Positions 1 through 7,927 of a stretch of DNA of 64,000 nucleotides are shown one piece after another. The translations under genes and the position numbers were made by a program. Below the pieces are notes generated by a model. The model searched no databases, was not told the DNA's origin, and worked only from the letters and a program-made list of their open reading frames with translations. The DNA is from Sandaracinus sp. (GTDB lineage Bacteria; Myxococcota_A; Polyangia; Polyangiales; Houyiibacteriaceae), in contig PABA01000182.1 in NCBI GenBank assembly GCA_002699025.1, forward strand, positions 62,001 to 126,000. Reading direction: 5' to 3'. Each line of letters starts with the position of its first letter. Within the stretch, counting starts at the first letter, position 1.

Positions 1-1653
1 GCGGGTGAAGTCCTCCACGTTCGAGGGCGTGGCGCTGGTGCGCATGCGCTCGAGGGCGCGGTCCCGATCGGGGAGTGAGGTGCAGTTCTCGTTCAGGAGA
101 CAGGTCGGGAGCGCGCCCGGGCAGTCGCCGTCCGGCACCTCGTACTGGCAGGCGGCCCGCCAGGGACCGAGGCGCGGCCCCCAGCCCTCGCGCTGGCAGA
201 TGAGGATGTTGCTCGCGCCGCGCCGGTTGTTCTGCTCGAGGAGCTGCCAGTTGGTCTCGCTCCGCTCGACGGTCTCGCTGCGGACCTCGCAGGTGCCGTC
301 GCCGGGCTCGACCTTGTAGTACATCAGGTACCGGTTCTCTTCCGTGTAGCTGAAGTTCTCGAGGTCCCGGTCGCGGCTCCGGTTGCACTGGCTCGCGGCG
401 TCGGTGGCGTTGTTCTGGCAGTCGTTGAGCTGCCCCGAGTCGAGCGAGGGGATCGTGTAGGTCGTGCCGGGCGCCGACTCGCCGGGGATCTCCGCCTTGT
501 CCGCGCAGGGGCCCCGCGCCTCGAAGTCGCGGTTCTCCTCGCAGGCGGTGCCGTCCATGCACTCGAAGATGCCGACGACCCGGAGCTGGTCCCGGTAGTC
601 GTCGCAGACGCTCTCACGCGCCGACTGGCAGGCCGCCGAGTCGCGGTCGCTCGAGCAGGGAGAACAGCCTGGATAGGAGACGACCGTTCCATCCGGGTTG
701 ATGCAGTTCTGCGCGCACGCTTGCTGGACGTCGCTCTCCGGGTAGCCGACTTGGTTCTCGACTTCGACCGAGGGTGGGTCGACCGATTCTCCCGGTCTCG
801 CCCCGCAGAAGTACACGGCGAGGGCGCGGACCATGCCGCCGATGGCGCCGGAGACGGCGTCGCCGATCTTGTCGCCGAAGGGCAGGATGCGGAAGGGCGC
901 GGCCATGAGCTCGGCCACCATCACCGAGGCGCGGTCGCATATCTCGCGCACCTCGTGGTCTTCGACTGGGAGGGCGCCCCATGGGGGCCAGACGAAGCCG
1001 AAGGTCGATGGCGGTGAATAGGTGTCCGTCGCCGACATGGTGTCGACGGCTCTCGCCTGTCCGAGCGCGGGCCAGGCCAGGCGTATGGCGTTCTGGATCT
1101 GGCTGCAGACCACCGTGACCCGCTTCACGGCGCGCTCGACCTGCTGGATGACGCGGTTGAGCTGGGTGTTCATCTGCCCGAGGGTGGGCAGGGCGGCGCA
1201 GCCGACGCCGGGGAAGAAACAGAGGGCGGTCGCGATGATCGTGCCGATGGCGAGGAGCACCTGGACGATCTTCAGGGCGATCAGGATCGCCATGGCGACG
1301 GCCATGATGATGTTCAGCAGGACGATCAGGTTCATCCCGCGCGCGTTCATCACGGCGGCCGAGAAGGCGCCGGCGTCGGCGGCGTCCTGCATGCGCTCGC
1401 GGAAGGCGATCGACTCGCCGATGCCGACCATGTAGTAGAGCATCCCGACCAGGAACACGGCCATGAAGATGCCCATCAGCATGATGGCGCCGCTCGTGTC
1501 CCGGCGGAGGCTGCGCCGCACGGGCCCGTCGACCTGGTGCGCGTCGACCTGGTGCGCGTCGACCCGGTGCGCTTCGAACCGGTGCGCGTCGACCGCCCGC
1601 TCTCGGGAGCCGCCCGTGCCCGTGTCGAAGAGCAGGCTTCGCAATCCATCCAT
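1..1653 (-). CDS. Tad pilus TadG-like protein (Tad domain), 3' end outside the window
   Basis: The frame stays open for 551 codons from an ATG at 1653 to the window edge, so the C-terminus is missing. The start overlaps the TadE-like stop by one base (TGATG), implying translational coupling. Residues about 21-45 are a VDAH-type pentapeptide repeat. A Tad/TadE-G-like segment follows: RRDTSGAIMLMG, a membrane helix near 55-77, then RERMQDAADAGAFSAA, the usual family signature. A second hydrophobic stretch spans about 108-135. The rest is a large Cys-rich extracytoplasmic region with no domain I recognise. By family, such proteins sit in the envelope and help assemble or cap Flp pili. The long Cys-rich part is unlike short alpha-proteobacterial TadG. 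The function of that part is unknown. Confidence 0.8.
   Translation of the reverse strand, partial: MDGLRSLLFDTGTGGSRERAVDAHRFEAHRVDAHQVDAHQVDGPVRRSLRRDTSGAIMLMGIFMAVFLVGMLYYMVGIGESIAFRERMQDAADAGAFSAAVMNARGMNLIVLLNIIMAVAMAILIALKIVQVLLAIGTIIATALCFFPGVGCAALPTLGQMNTQLNRVIQQVERAVKRVTVVCSQIQNAIRLAWPALGQARAVDTMSATDTYSPPSTFGFVWPPWGALPVEDHEVREICDRASVMVAELMAAPFRILPFGDKIGDAVSGAIGGMVRALAVYFCGARPGESVDPPSVEVENQVGYPESDVQQACAQNCINPDGTVVSYPGCSPCSSDRDSAACQSARESVCDDYRDQLRVVGIFECMDGTACEENRDFEARGPCADKAEIPGESAPGTTYTIPSLDSGQLNDCQNNATDAASQCNRSRDRDLENFSYTEENRYLMYYKVEPGDGTCEVRSETVERSETNWQLLEQNNRRGASNILICQREGWGPRLGPWRAACQYEVPDGDCPGALPTCLLNENCTSLPDRDRALERMRTSATPSNVEDFTR
1528..1587. repeat. 15-bp minisatellite, 4 units, in the TadG-like gene
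   Basis: Four consecutive 15-bp units of the form GTCGACCTGGTGCGC, the last more diverged. Read on the minus strand they give the VDAHQ/VDAHR pentapeptides ahead of the membrane helix. Confidence 0.85.
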
Positions 1654-2687
1654 CACGGGCAGACCTCGCTGGAGTTGCAGGCGCAGCCGCGGCCCACGTG
1701 GCAGGTGTTCGAGCGGCTGATGCAGGTGTCGCCGCAGGCGTAGCCGGAGCTGCAGACGCGGCAGCACGAGCCGCGGTCCACGCAGCTCTCGCTGCCGCCT
1801 CCGCTACCGCCGCCGCCGCTGCCCCCGCTCGAGCTGGCGTCGGACTCGGCGCCCTGCTCGCTCGCGTACTGATACTCCGCGCCCTGGTAGAGCATCGTCG
1901 ACTCGGCGCGGAGGATGTGGAAGCAGGACTGGAGCAGGTTGGCGAGCATGCCGAGGAAGCCGCTGCCCTCGCCCATGATCGGGTACATGGCGCCGCCGAG
2001 CTCGTGGTAGCCCTGCTCGCTCTGGCGCCGCAGGTTGAAGGGCGCGTCGCACATGAGCTGCGCGGCCAGGGGCACGGCGCAGTTGAAGAGGTAGGTGACG
2101 CGGGTCGTGAGCTCGCTCGGGCTGTCGCGCGAGTAGCTGAAGGACTGCGTGCCGCTGATCTGCGCGTCCTCCGCGCCGGGGCCGCTCGGGAAAGTCACCG
2201 AGACGGCCGTGATGTTGTAGGCGAGCCCGCCGACCAGGCGGAGGCCGGCCTCGCCGATGGCCTCGCGCACGCTGTCCGAGCCGCGGCTGTCGATGGCCTG
2301 CTGGGGCGTCGGGGCGATGGCGAGGAGCGGCTTCCAGGCGGCCCAGCGGATCGTGTTCAGGCGCGAGTCGCCGCGGAAGCTGAAGGTGCCGCCGAAGTCC
2401 ATGCCGGCGATCGTGCTGCCGCTCGAGCTGTCCGAGTCGTTGTCGTCCCAGCTGATCTGGTTCTTGGGCGCCTCGTCGGGGCCCCCGTAGCGCGCCGGGT
2501 CGTCGGGAAGCACGACGATCGCCGAGCGCCCGGCGGCGTCGGCGGCGTGCTGCACGAGGTTGTCCGCGGCGAAGATCAGCGCGACCTGGATCATGCCCAG
2601 GAAGAGCGTGAACATCGGCATGAACACGACGAGGAACTCGACGTAGACCGCCGCCCTCGTGTCGTCCTTCAAGCTCCTGCGCTTCAT
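1653..2687 (-). CDS. TadE-like minor pilin with Cys-rich tail
   Basis: Protein of 344 residues. Residues 8-45 (KDDTRAAVYVEF, then a hydrophobic helix and QHAADAAGRSA) match the TadE family, whose members are prepilin-like proteins of the Flp/Tad pilus. The helix would be membrane-inserted with the rest outside. Near residue 290 a Gly/Ser linker (SGGSGGGGSGGGS) leads to a 43-residue tail with ten cysteines, suggesting a small disulfide-rich knob; this tail is not part of normal TadE. It lies between the prepilin peptidase gene, 145 nt upstream, and the overlapping TadG-like gene. Assignment to Tad is secure; the tail's role (adhesion or capping) is only a guess. Confidence 0.82.
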   Translation of the reverse strand: MKRRSLKDDTRAAVYVEFLVVFMPMFTLFLGMIQVALIFAADNLVQHAADAAGRSAIVVLPDDPARYGGPDEAPKNQISWDDNDSDSSSGSTIAGMDFGGTFSFRGDSRLNTIRWAAWKPLLAIAPTPQQAIDSRGSDSVREAIGEAGLRLVGGLAYNITAVSVTFPSGPGAEDAQISGTQSFSYSRDSPSELTTRVTYLFNCAVPLAAQLMCDAPFNLRRQSEQGYHELGGAMYPIMGEGSGFLGMLANLLQSCFHILRAESTMLYQGAEYQYASEQGAESDASSSGGSGGGGSGGGSESCVDRGSCCRVCSSGYACGDTCISRSNTCHVGRGCACNSSEVCP

Positions 2688-2737
2688 CGCTTCGTCATGC
2701 TCGGCAGCGAGGAGGGAAGCTGCTCCCCCCGTGAAAC

Positions 2738-2743
2738 ATTACA
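2738..2743 (-). promoter_or_regulatory. possible internal -10 box before the TadE-like gene
   Basis: TGTAAT on the minus strand, five of six matches to TATAAT, lies about 50 nt before the ATG at 2687 in the only sizeable gap of the pilus operon. No convincing -35 box is visible. Confidence 0.3.
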
Positions 2744-2832
2744 AGTTGTGCGTCCGACCGCTGGACACGCGAAATCGTGAAGGGAGCGGACGACCCTTCA
2801 CCAAGCCCGAGATCCGATCCGTTTCGTTCCGT

Positions 2833-3372
2833 TCAGATCCAGAGCTGCGGGTAGTGGGCCAGGGTCACCACGACCGCGCCCACCAGGAACGCCCCACCCA
2901 TTCGCACCTTCGACATGAGGGTCGGTGAGACCTCACGGCGCCAGCTCTTCGGGAGGATGGGGTTCAGGGCGATGAAGAACGAGTTGGCGAGGGTCCGGAG
3001 GAGCTTGCCCTCCCAGGTGAGCCGCCCCAGTGCGTAGAGAGCGGCGACCACGAACCCCGCGAGCTCGAACTCGAGCCCGTTGACATAGCCGGCGACCGCA
3101 CCGATCGCCGCGACCATCTTCACGTCCCCTCCGCCGATGGCGTCCTGCCGGAACAGGAGATAGGGGACGAGACCGCAGATGAAGATGCCCGCGATCGAGA
3201 CCAACGCCGCCCCCGGGCTCACGAAGAGCGCGAAGGCTGCCGGCGCCAGCACGAGCGGCGGAAGGGTCAACCAGTTCGGTATCTCACCTCGTCGCCAGTC
3301 AGTGACCGCCGCCACCAGCGCGAGGCCGATGGCGGCGCACTGACCGACGAGTGCAGCTTTGTAAGGGAGCAA
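2833..3372 (-). CDS. cpaA: prepilin peptidase, TadV/CpaA type (A24)
   Basis: Integral membrane aspartic peptidase of 179 residues that would cleave the leader of the Flp pilins encoded just upstream. It has the two A24 signatures: TDWRRGEIPNW with Asp25 and GGGDVKM with Asp83 (GxGD). It lacks the N-terminal methylase domain of PilD, as expected for the short TadV/CpaA type. About six hydrophobic segments are present. The start is a TTG at 3372, chosen because GGGAGGGA lies about 10 nt upstream and no ATG or GTG occurs before the first catalytic motif. It lies 27 nt after the flp stop, in the same operon. Confidence 0.88.
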   Translation of the reverse strand: MLPYKAALVGQCAAIGLALVAAVTDWRRGEIPNWLTLPPLVLAPAAFALFVSPGAALVSIAGIFICGLVPYLLFRQDAIGGGDVKMVAAIGAVAGYVNGLEFELAGFVVAALYALGRLTWEGKLLRTLANSFFIALNPILPKSWRREVSPTLMSKVRMGGAFLVGAVVVTLAHYPQLWI

Positions 3373-3399
3373 ACCGGTGGTCCCTCCCAGCCGACGGCG

Positions 3400-3591
3400 T
3401 CAGCTGCCGAGGCTGGAGATGTTGCTCGTGGAGCCCTCGACCTTCGACTTCACGGCGGAGCCGAACGCCTGCCACGCCACGATGGCGATGACGGCGATGA
3501 GGATGAGGATGATGATGTACTCGACCGTCGAGAGGCCGTCCTCGTCCTTGGCGAGATTCTTCTGCTGGAGCTTCTTGAGATCGATCTTCAT
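3400..3591 (-). CDS. flp: Flp-type pilin
   Basis: A 63-residue class IVb pilin. After a basic leader comes DEDGLSTVEY, which fits the Flp processing site (G followed by xxxxEY). A single strongly hydrophobic helix of about 20 residues and a short Ser/Gly-rich tail follow. GGAGAGGG lies upstream of the ATG. The prepilin peptidase follows after 27 nt and the second Flp-like gene precedes by 32 nt. Family knowledge makes this the likely structural subunit of an adhesive Flp pilus. Confidence 0.9.
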   Translation of the reverse strand: MKIDLKKLQQKNLAKDEDGLSTVEYIIILILIAVIAIVAWQAFGSAVKSKVEGSTSNISSLGS

Positions 3592-3623
3592 GGGGCTGAC
3601 CCTCTCCTTACAAACCTGCTCCC

Positions 3624-3863
3624 TCAGGGGATGGGCAGCAGGACCATCATGTTCACGTAGCGGTAGAGCGCGAGAAGGGGCAGGCCCAACGCGACCACCG
3701 CCGCAGAGCCACCGATGCTGACCATGATGGTCACCATGATGTACTCGACGTAGATCGCACCCGAGGTCTCCTCGAGAAGCGTCGTGCTGGCGTGGGGGAC
3801 GCGGCGCGCGTCCTCGGACGCACGGCCTCCGGCCCCCCGTGAAATGGCTCGACACGTCTTCAC
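3624..3863 (-). CDS. second Flp-like pilin, longer leader
   Basis: Product of 79 residues, first gene of the operon. Residues 31-42 read EETSGAIYVEYI, again a G-xxxxEY-like processing motif, followed by one hydrophobic helix and almost no tail. The leader before the motif is about 35 residues, longer than in the neighbouring Flp, so the start could be internal. The GTG at 3863 is preferred because GGGAGGGA precedes it at good spacing and a promoter lies just upstream. It could be a second major pilin or a minor pseudopilin; the sequence does not decide. Confidence 0.78.
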   Translation of the reverse strand: MKTCRAISRGAGGRASEDARRVPHASTTLLEETSGAIYVEYIMVTIMVSIGGSAAVVALGLPLLALYRYVNMMVLLPIP

Positions 3864-4406
3864 GTGAGTTCCCTCCCGCTCGGCCGTCGTAGCGCGTCCC
3901 GGAAGGCGCTGTCAATCGACGGTGCGGTGAAGGTCGGGTGCATGGGATTCGGTTTCCGGGGTGAGGGCTCGGGGCCCTTGCCGTTCGTCGGGAGGGTTTG
4001 CAACCGCGGTGCCAGGTAGGCGCCTGTCCTACATGTATCCCGCAAGTCTCGGGGATCAGCGGGCTTTGTTCGAATTCCGCTCGTGGCGAAATGATGAATC
4101 CGTGACAGGATGACGCAGATCCGCGGGACCGTAGACCCCACTGGGGTCCCTTCACCCCCGGTTTCCCGAAGCGTGACGCGTAGATGGCGTCGTCGGGCTT
4201 TTTCCCACGGGATTCGCGAACATGGCTCACTTGGGGGATGACGCGTTGCGCCATCGCGAGCGCCCGAACGAGGCCCGGGCCGGACGGACCGCGCCATCGT
4301 CCGGGGAGCCCGAGCGCTCGCTTCGAGAGGGCCGAACCTTCGGACGAGGACGCTCCGGGGAGCCCGAGCGCTCGCTGCGGGAGGGCCGAATCCTCGATGA
4401 GGGCGC
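3864..4406. other. intergenic region between the pilus operon and the RCC1 gene
   Basis: About 540 nt without a convincing gene. It holds the operon promoter at its left end, a stretch of somewhat lower GC around 4020-4110 with no recognisable element, and the tandem copies of the RCC1 gene end at 4303-4409. Confidence 0.6.
3886..3915 (-). promoter_or_regulatory. sigma-70-type promoter of the Tad/Flp operon
   Basis: On the minus strand TTGACA (3915-3910), an 18-nt spacer and TACGAC (3891-3886) precede the GGGAGGGA ribosome site and the GTG at 3863. The -35 box is perfect, and the implied leader is short. Confidence 0.65.
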
Positions 4407-4460
4407 TCAGGGGAGGCCGAGCACTCGCTGCGGGAGGGCCGAATCCTCCGTGACGCCGGT
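4303..4460. repeat. 53-54-bp tandem repeat copying the 3' end of the RCC1 gene
   Basis: Units start at 4303, 4357 and 4410 (GGGGAGCCCGAGCGCTCGCT type). The right-hand unit encodes the last codons of the RCC1 lipoprotein (SALPQRVLGLP) plus its stop. The two left-hand units are downstream copies beyond the stop, still reading LPQRALGLP-like on the minus strand. Confidence 0.85.
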
Positions 4461-5627
4461 GCCGAGCTGGCCCGCGTCCCCGGCGCCCCAGCAGCGGACG
4501 CCGCCTTCGTCGGTGAGCGCGCAGCTGCTCGCGAAGGTGGCGGCGCCGGCGGCGATGGGCGGGAGCCCGCTCGGCGAGACGGAGGGCCGCTGCGGGCCCG
4601 GCGCGGCGAGACCCGTCTGCGAGCGCTCGTTGGCGCCCCAGCAGCGGACGCCCCCGCCGGCGACGTTCGCGCAGGTGTGGCGGGCGCCGGCGAAGAGGCC
4701 CTCGGCGACCAGCGCGTTGCCCTCGTCGTCCTCGAGCGGGACCTGGCGAGGGCGCTGGACCTGCGGGACGAGGCTCGCGTCCCCGGCCTGCCCCGCGTCG
4801 TTCGCGCCCCAGCACCAGACGCCTCCGTCGGCGTCCAGGCCGCAGGCGTGGGCCGCGCCCGCGACGATCAGGGTGAGCGGCACGTCGATGCGCGCGTCCG
4901 TCTCGGGGTCGCGGAAGTCGAGCGCGACGGGGCGGAGCCGGTCGACCAGGGTCCCGCTTCCGAGCTGGCCCAGGTCCCCGGCGCCCCAGCAGAAGGCGGC
5001 CCCGTCGCTGCGCAGGGCGCAGGCGTGGGCGGCGCCGAGGGCGACCGAGTCGGCCAGGAGCTCGACGTCGTCCGTGGCGCCGACGACGCGCTGGGGCACG
5101 CTCCGGTCGGCGCCGGCGCCGGTCCCGAGCTGGCCCCGCTCTCCGGCTCCCCAGCAGAAGACGGCGCCGTCACTGCGGACGGCGCAGGCGAAGCCGCCGG
5201 TCGTGAAGCGGGCCGTCGCGACCTGGACGGGCGAGGCCCCGGAGTCGCCGACGAAGTCCGCCACGGGGAGCGCCCGGTCGTGGGCGACGGAGCTGCCGTC
5301 GCCGAGCTGACCGCGATCGTTGGAGCCCCAGCAGCGCACGACGGGCACGTCGTCGTCGTCCGGGACGAGCGCGCAGGCGGGGTTCCCGAGCGCGAGGGCC
5401 GTCGCGCTGCCGGCGCCGTTGGTGAGCGGCGCGGGGCTGGCGGCGCCGCTGCCCCAGCAGAAGATGCCCTCCCGCTCGCCGACGCCGCCGTCCTCGTCGA
5501 GCTCCTGAACGCGGGCGCAATAGCCGTTGCTGCCGGAGAAGAGGGCGAGGGCGCGACCGAGCGCGGCCTGATCGTCGCAGCCGAGGGCGAGCAGCATCAG
5601 CAGCGAGACGCCGAGGAAGCGGAGCAT
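4407..5627 (-). CDS. RCC1-repeat lipoprotein
   Basis: A 406-residue protein. The N-terminus MLRFLGVSLLMLLALGC is a lipoprotein signal with the lipid Cys at 17. The rest is about seven RCC1-type repeats, each with a CWG(A/S)(G/N)...GQLG core and a CAL/CAV(R)SDG half; these fold as a beta-propeller. Conserved Cys pairs in every blade suggest an exported, disulfide-stabilised propeller. Secreted RCC1 lipoproteins are common in myxobacteria and have no assigned substrate. The ATG at 5627 is chosen over an upstream ATG at 5648 because TACCCT ends 7 nt before it. The 3' end is part of a tandem repeat. Confidence 0.85.
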   Translation of the reverse strand: MLRFLGVSLLMLLALGCDDQAALGRALALFSGSNGYCARVQELDEDGGVGEREGIFCWGSGAASPAPLTNGAGSATALALGNPACALVPDDDDVPVVRCWGSNDRGQLGDGSSVAHDRALPVADFVGDSGASPVQVATARFTTGGFACAVRSDGAVFCWGAGERGQLGTGAGADRSVPQRVVGATDDVELLADSVALGAAHACALRSDGAAFCWGAGDLGQLGSGTLVDRLRPVALDFRDPETDARIDVPLTLIVAGAAHACGLDADGGVWCWGANDAGQAGDASLVPQVQRPRQVPLEDDEGNALVAEGLFAGARHTCANVAGGGVRCWGANERSQTGLAAPGPQRPSVSPSGLPPIAAGAATFASSCALTDEGGVRCWGAGDAGQLGTGVTEDSALPQRVLGLP

Positions 5628-5634
5628 GGGCGAG

Positions 5635-5640
5635 AGGGTA
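5635..5640 (-). promoter_or_regulatory. -10-like box of the RCC1 gene
   Basis: TACCCT on the minus strand ends 7 nt before the ATG at 5627, so a transcript would start at or next to the initiation codon. Confidence 0.45.
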
Positions 5641-5786
5641 ACGCGCATCGGGGGCGGCGCGGCGACGAAGGCACGGCGACCACCAAGAAGCGCGGTGCGG
5701 GCCGCGGTCGTGAACCCTCGTTGCAACGTGTGATTGCGCACGGGCGGGCGCGCGAGGGCGCCGCGCCCCGTGAAAGAGTGGCCGCC

Positions 5787-7745
5787 GTGCTTGGCTCCCC
5801 CCTTCGCTTCCCCCTCCCCGCCCTCCTCCTCGGCCTCGCCGCCGCCTGCGCCGGCGAGCCCCCACCCGGCGCGCGCAGCGAGGCGATCGTGGACGGGACG
5901 CGGGAGACCGGCGAGGAGGCGGTCGTGCTCGTCAAAGTCGTCGGCGGCGTGGGGCTCTGCACGGGCACGTTCATCGCGCCGACGGTGGTGCTGACGGCGA
6001 AGCACTGCGTGCAGCAGGCGGGCGCGGACGCCCCCTACCCGCTCGGGCTGCTGACGATCGGCGTGGGCCACGACGTGCGCGACACGGTCGACTACCGGGT
6101 GCGGCGCGTGGACACGACGCCCGGCGCCTACTTCTCCGGGGGCGGGCTGAGCGGCGCGCTCGTCGGGGAGGACGTGGCGGTGATCACGATCCGGCCCGAC
6201 CGGGACGGCAACCTGCCCGACGTGACGCCGCTGCCCGTCTACCGCGGCGACGCGGCGGAGCTCGTCGGGGAGGAGATGACCTTCATCGGCTTCGGGCAGA
6301 CGCCCGAGGGCGGGAGCGGGCAGAAGTTCACGACGACGGGGACGATCACGAGCGTCGACTCGGGCGTGCTCTTCTCGGCGCAGAACATCTGCTCGGGGGA
6401 CAGCGGCGGCCCGATGATCTGGGAAGACGCCCCGGGCGGTCGCGCGATCGTCGGCGTGGCGAGCTTCGGCCAGGCGACGGTGTCGGGGCCCAGCTGCCCG
6501 AGCTCGCGAGACGGGCACAACCGGGTGGACGTGCTGATGGGCGTCATCGACGCGGCGCTCTACGAGGCCGGGGAGTGCCCGGAGGAACGCGACGAGACCT
6601 GCAACTCGCTCGACGACGACTGCGACGGGACGATCGACGAGGGCTGCAGCGGGCTCGGCGAGGCCTGCGCGGAGGACGCGGAGTGCGCCTTCGCGCAGCT
6701 GCCGGAGGCGTTCGGGCGGGGGCTCGCGGGGCTGCCGGAGAACCCGGTGGTCTGCGGGGAGACGCCGGCCGGGCGCGTGTGCACGCGGGGCTGCGATCCG
6801 CAGCAGCCGGTGGCGAGCTGCGCGAGCGTGCCGCACCCCTTCGCGCGGGGAGAGACGCTGGCGACGCCGGACGCCTTCTGCGCGGCGGCCGAGGGGGGCT
6901 GCGGCGGGACCTGCGTGGCGGGCGTGCGCGGCCTGCTCGCGGCCGGGGAGCCCTGCGCGGCGGATACGGACTGCTCGACCCTGGCCTGCGTGGATCCCGG
7001 GGACGGGGAGCGGCGGTGCCTCCATCGCTGCCGCGGCGGCGCGGGCGGCTGCCCGGTCGAGACGGTCTGCGCGGCCGGCGAGGGCGCCTGCAGCGCCTGC
7101 GTGGACCCGGGGCTGGTGGCCGGGGCGCGGAGCCTCGGCGAGCCCTGCGCGACGGATGGGGAGTGCGGCTCGGGGCTCTGCGTGACGGACGGCGAGGCGC
7201 GCTACTGCTCGGTGGCCTGCGACTCGGGCGTGGACTGCGCCGAGGACTTCCACTGCCGGGCGGGGGCGTGTGTGCGGGGGCGCCTCGGGCGGGACGGCGC
7301 GCCCTGCCTGGTGGCGGAGGACTGCCAGGGGGAGCGGCGCTGCGAGGCCGGGCTCTGCGCGAGCGCGTGCGAGACCGCCGACGATTGCGAGGCGGATGGC
7401 TTCGCGTGCACGGCCGGGCTCTGCCAGCCGGAGACGGCGCCGCTCGGCGCGGCCTGCGCGAACGACGGGGAGTGCCTGGACGGGCGCTGCCTCGTGGAAG
7501 AGGACCGCGGGTTCTGCACCGCGAGCTGCGGCGGCGCCGGGAGCTGCCCGCCGGGGCTCGCCTGCATCGACGTCGGGGGCGAGCTGGTCTGCGCGTCGCC
7601 CGAGCGGGCGGCGGCGGCGAGCGGCGGAGAGGGGGGCGGCTGCTCGGCGGGCGGCTCGGGCACGCCGGGCGGGGCGCTCCTGTTCCTCGCGGCGCTGGCG
7701 CTCGCGGGCCGGCGCCGTCGTCGCGTCGGCGGCCGGCTCGGCTGA
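5787..7745 (+). CDS. trypsin-like (S1) serine protease lipoprotein with Cys-rich repeats and MYXO-CTERM-like tail
   Basis: About 652 residues from GTG 5787 (GTG 5778 is an alternative). A lipoprotein signal ends LGLAAAC (Cys21). The S1 protease domain follows: LTAKHC (His73), GEDVAVI (Asp129) and CSGDSGGP (Ser206). A CNSLDDDCDGTIDEGC motif is typical of myxobacterial surface proteins. Several Cys-rich modules of the C..D.EC..G.C type fill about 300-600. The C-terminus has GGGCSAGG, a hydrophobic helix and RRRRR, a MYXO-CTERM-like sorting signal. With both a lipobox and a sorting tail, the anchoring is ambiguous. All catalytic residues are present, so an active envelope or surface protease is likely. 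Confidence 0.85.
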   Translation: MLGSPLRFPLPALLLGLAAACAGEPPPGARSEAIVDGTRETGEEAVVLVKVVGGVGLCTGTFIAPTVVLTAKHCVQQAGADAPYPLGLLTIGVGHDVRDTVDYRVRRVDTTPGAYFSGGGLSGALVGEDVAVITIRPDRDGNLPDVTPLPVYRGDAAELVGEEMTFIGFGQTPEGGSGQKFTTTGTITSVDSGVLFSAQNICSGDSGGPMIWEDAPGGRAIVGVASFGQATVSGPSCPSSRDGHNRVDVLMGVIDAALYEAGECPEERDETCNSLDDDCDGTIDEGCSGLGEACAEDAECAFAQLPEAFGRGLAGLPENPVVCGETPAGRVCTRGCDPQQPVASCASVPHPFARGETLATPDAFCAAAEGGCGGTCVAGVRGLLAAGEPCAADTDCSTLACVDPGDGERRCLHRCRGGAGGCPVETVCAAGEGACSACVDPGLVAGARSLGEPCATDGECGSGLCVTDGEARYCSVACDSGVDCAEDFHCRAGACVRGRLGRDGAPCLVAEDCQGERRCEAGLCASACETADDCEADGFACTAGLCQPETAPLGAACANDGECLDGRCLVEEDRGFCTASCGGAGSCPPGLACIDVGGELVCASPERAAAASGGEGGGCSAGGSGTPGGALLFLAALALAGRRRRRVGGRLG

Positions 7746-7852
7746 ACGCGGCTCGGCTCGACGCGGCTCGGCTGCACGCAGCTCGGCTGCACGCGGCTCG
7801 GCTCGACGCGGCTCGGCCGGACGCGGCTCGGCGGATCGGAGCTCGGGTGTTC
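7733..7852. repeat. 15-bp minisatellite, about 8 units, at the end of the protease gene
   Basis: Units of the form GCGGCTCGGCTCGAC or GCGGCTCGGCTGCAC repeat in exact 15-bp register from the last codons of the protease gene (stop at 7743-7745) to about 7852. Most of the array is noncoding, so the 15-bp period is not kept by a reading frame there. Confidence 0.88.
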
Positions 7853-7913
7853 GTGCTCGGCCGGCGTGGCCGAGCCGGGGTCCTCCCCCTCGCCAGGGCC
7901 GTCGTGGGGGCGG

Positions 7914-7919
7914 TAGGGT
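7914..7919 (+). promoter_or_regulatory. -10-like box of the S9 peptidase gene
   Basis: TAGGGT ends 8 nt before the ATG at 7928. There is no Shine-Dalgarno sequence between them. Confidence 0.42.
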
Positions 7920-7927
7920 CCGCCTCG

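Noticed and set aside
4060-4090. GTTCGAATTCC, reminiscent of a tRNA T-loop
   Set aside because: The flanking bases cannot form the 5-bp T-stem, and no acceptor stem or anticodon arm is present at the right distance.
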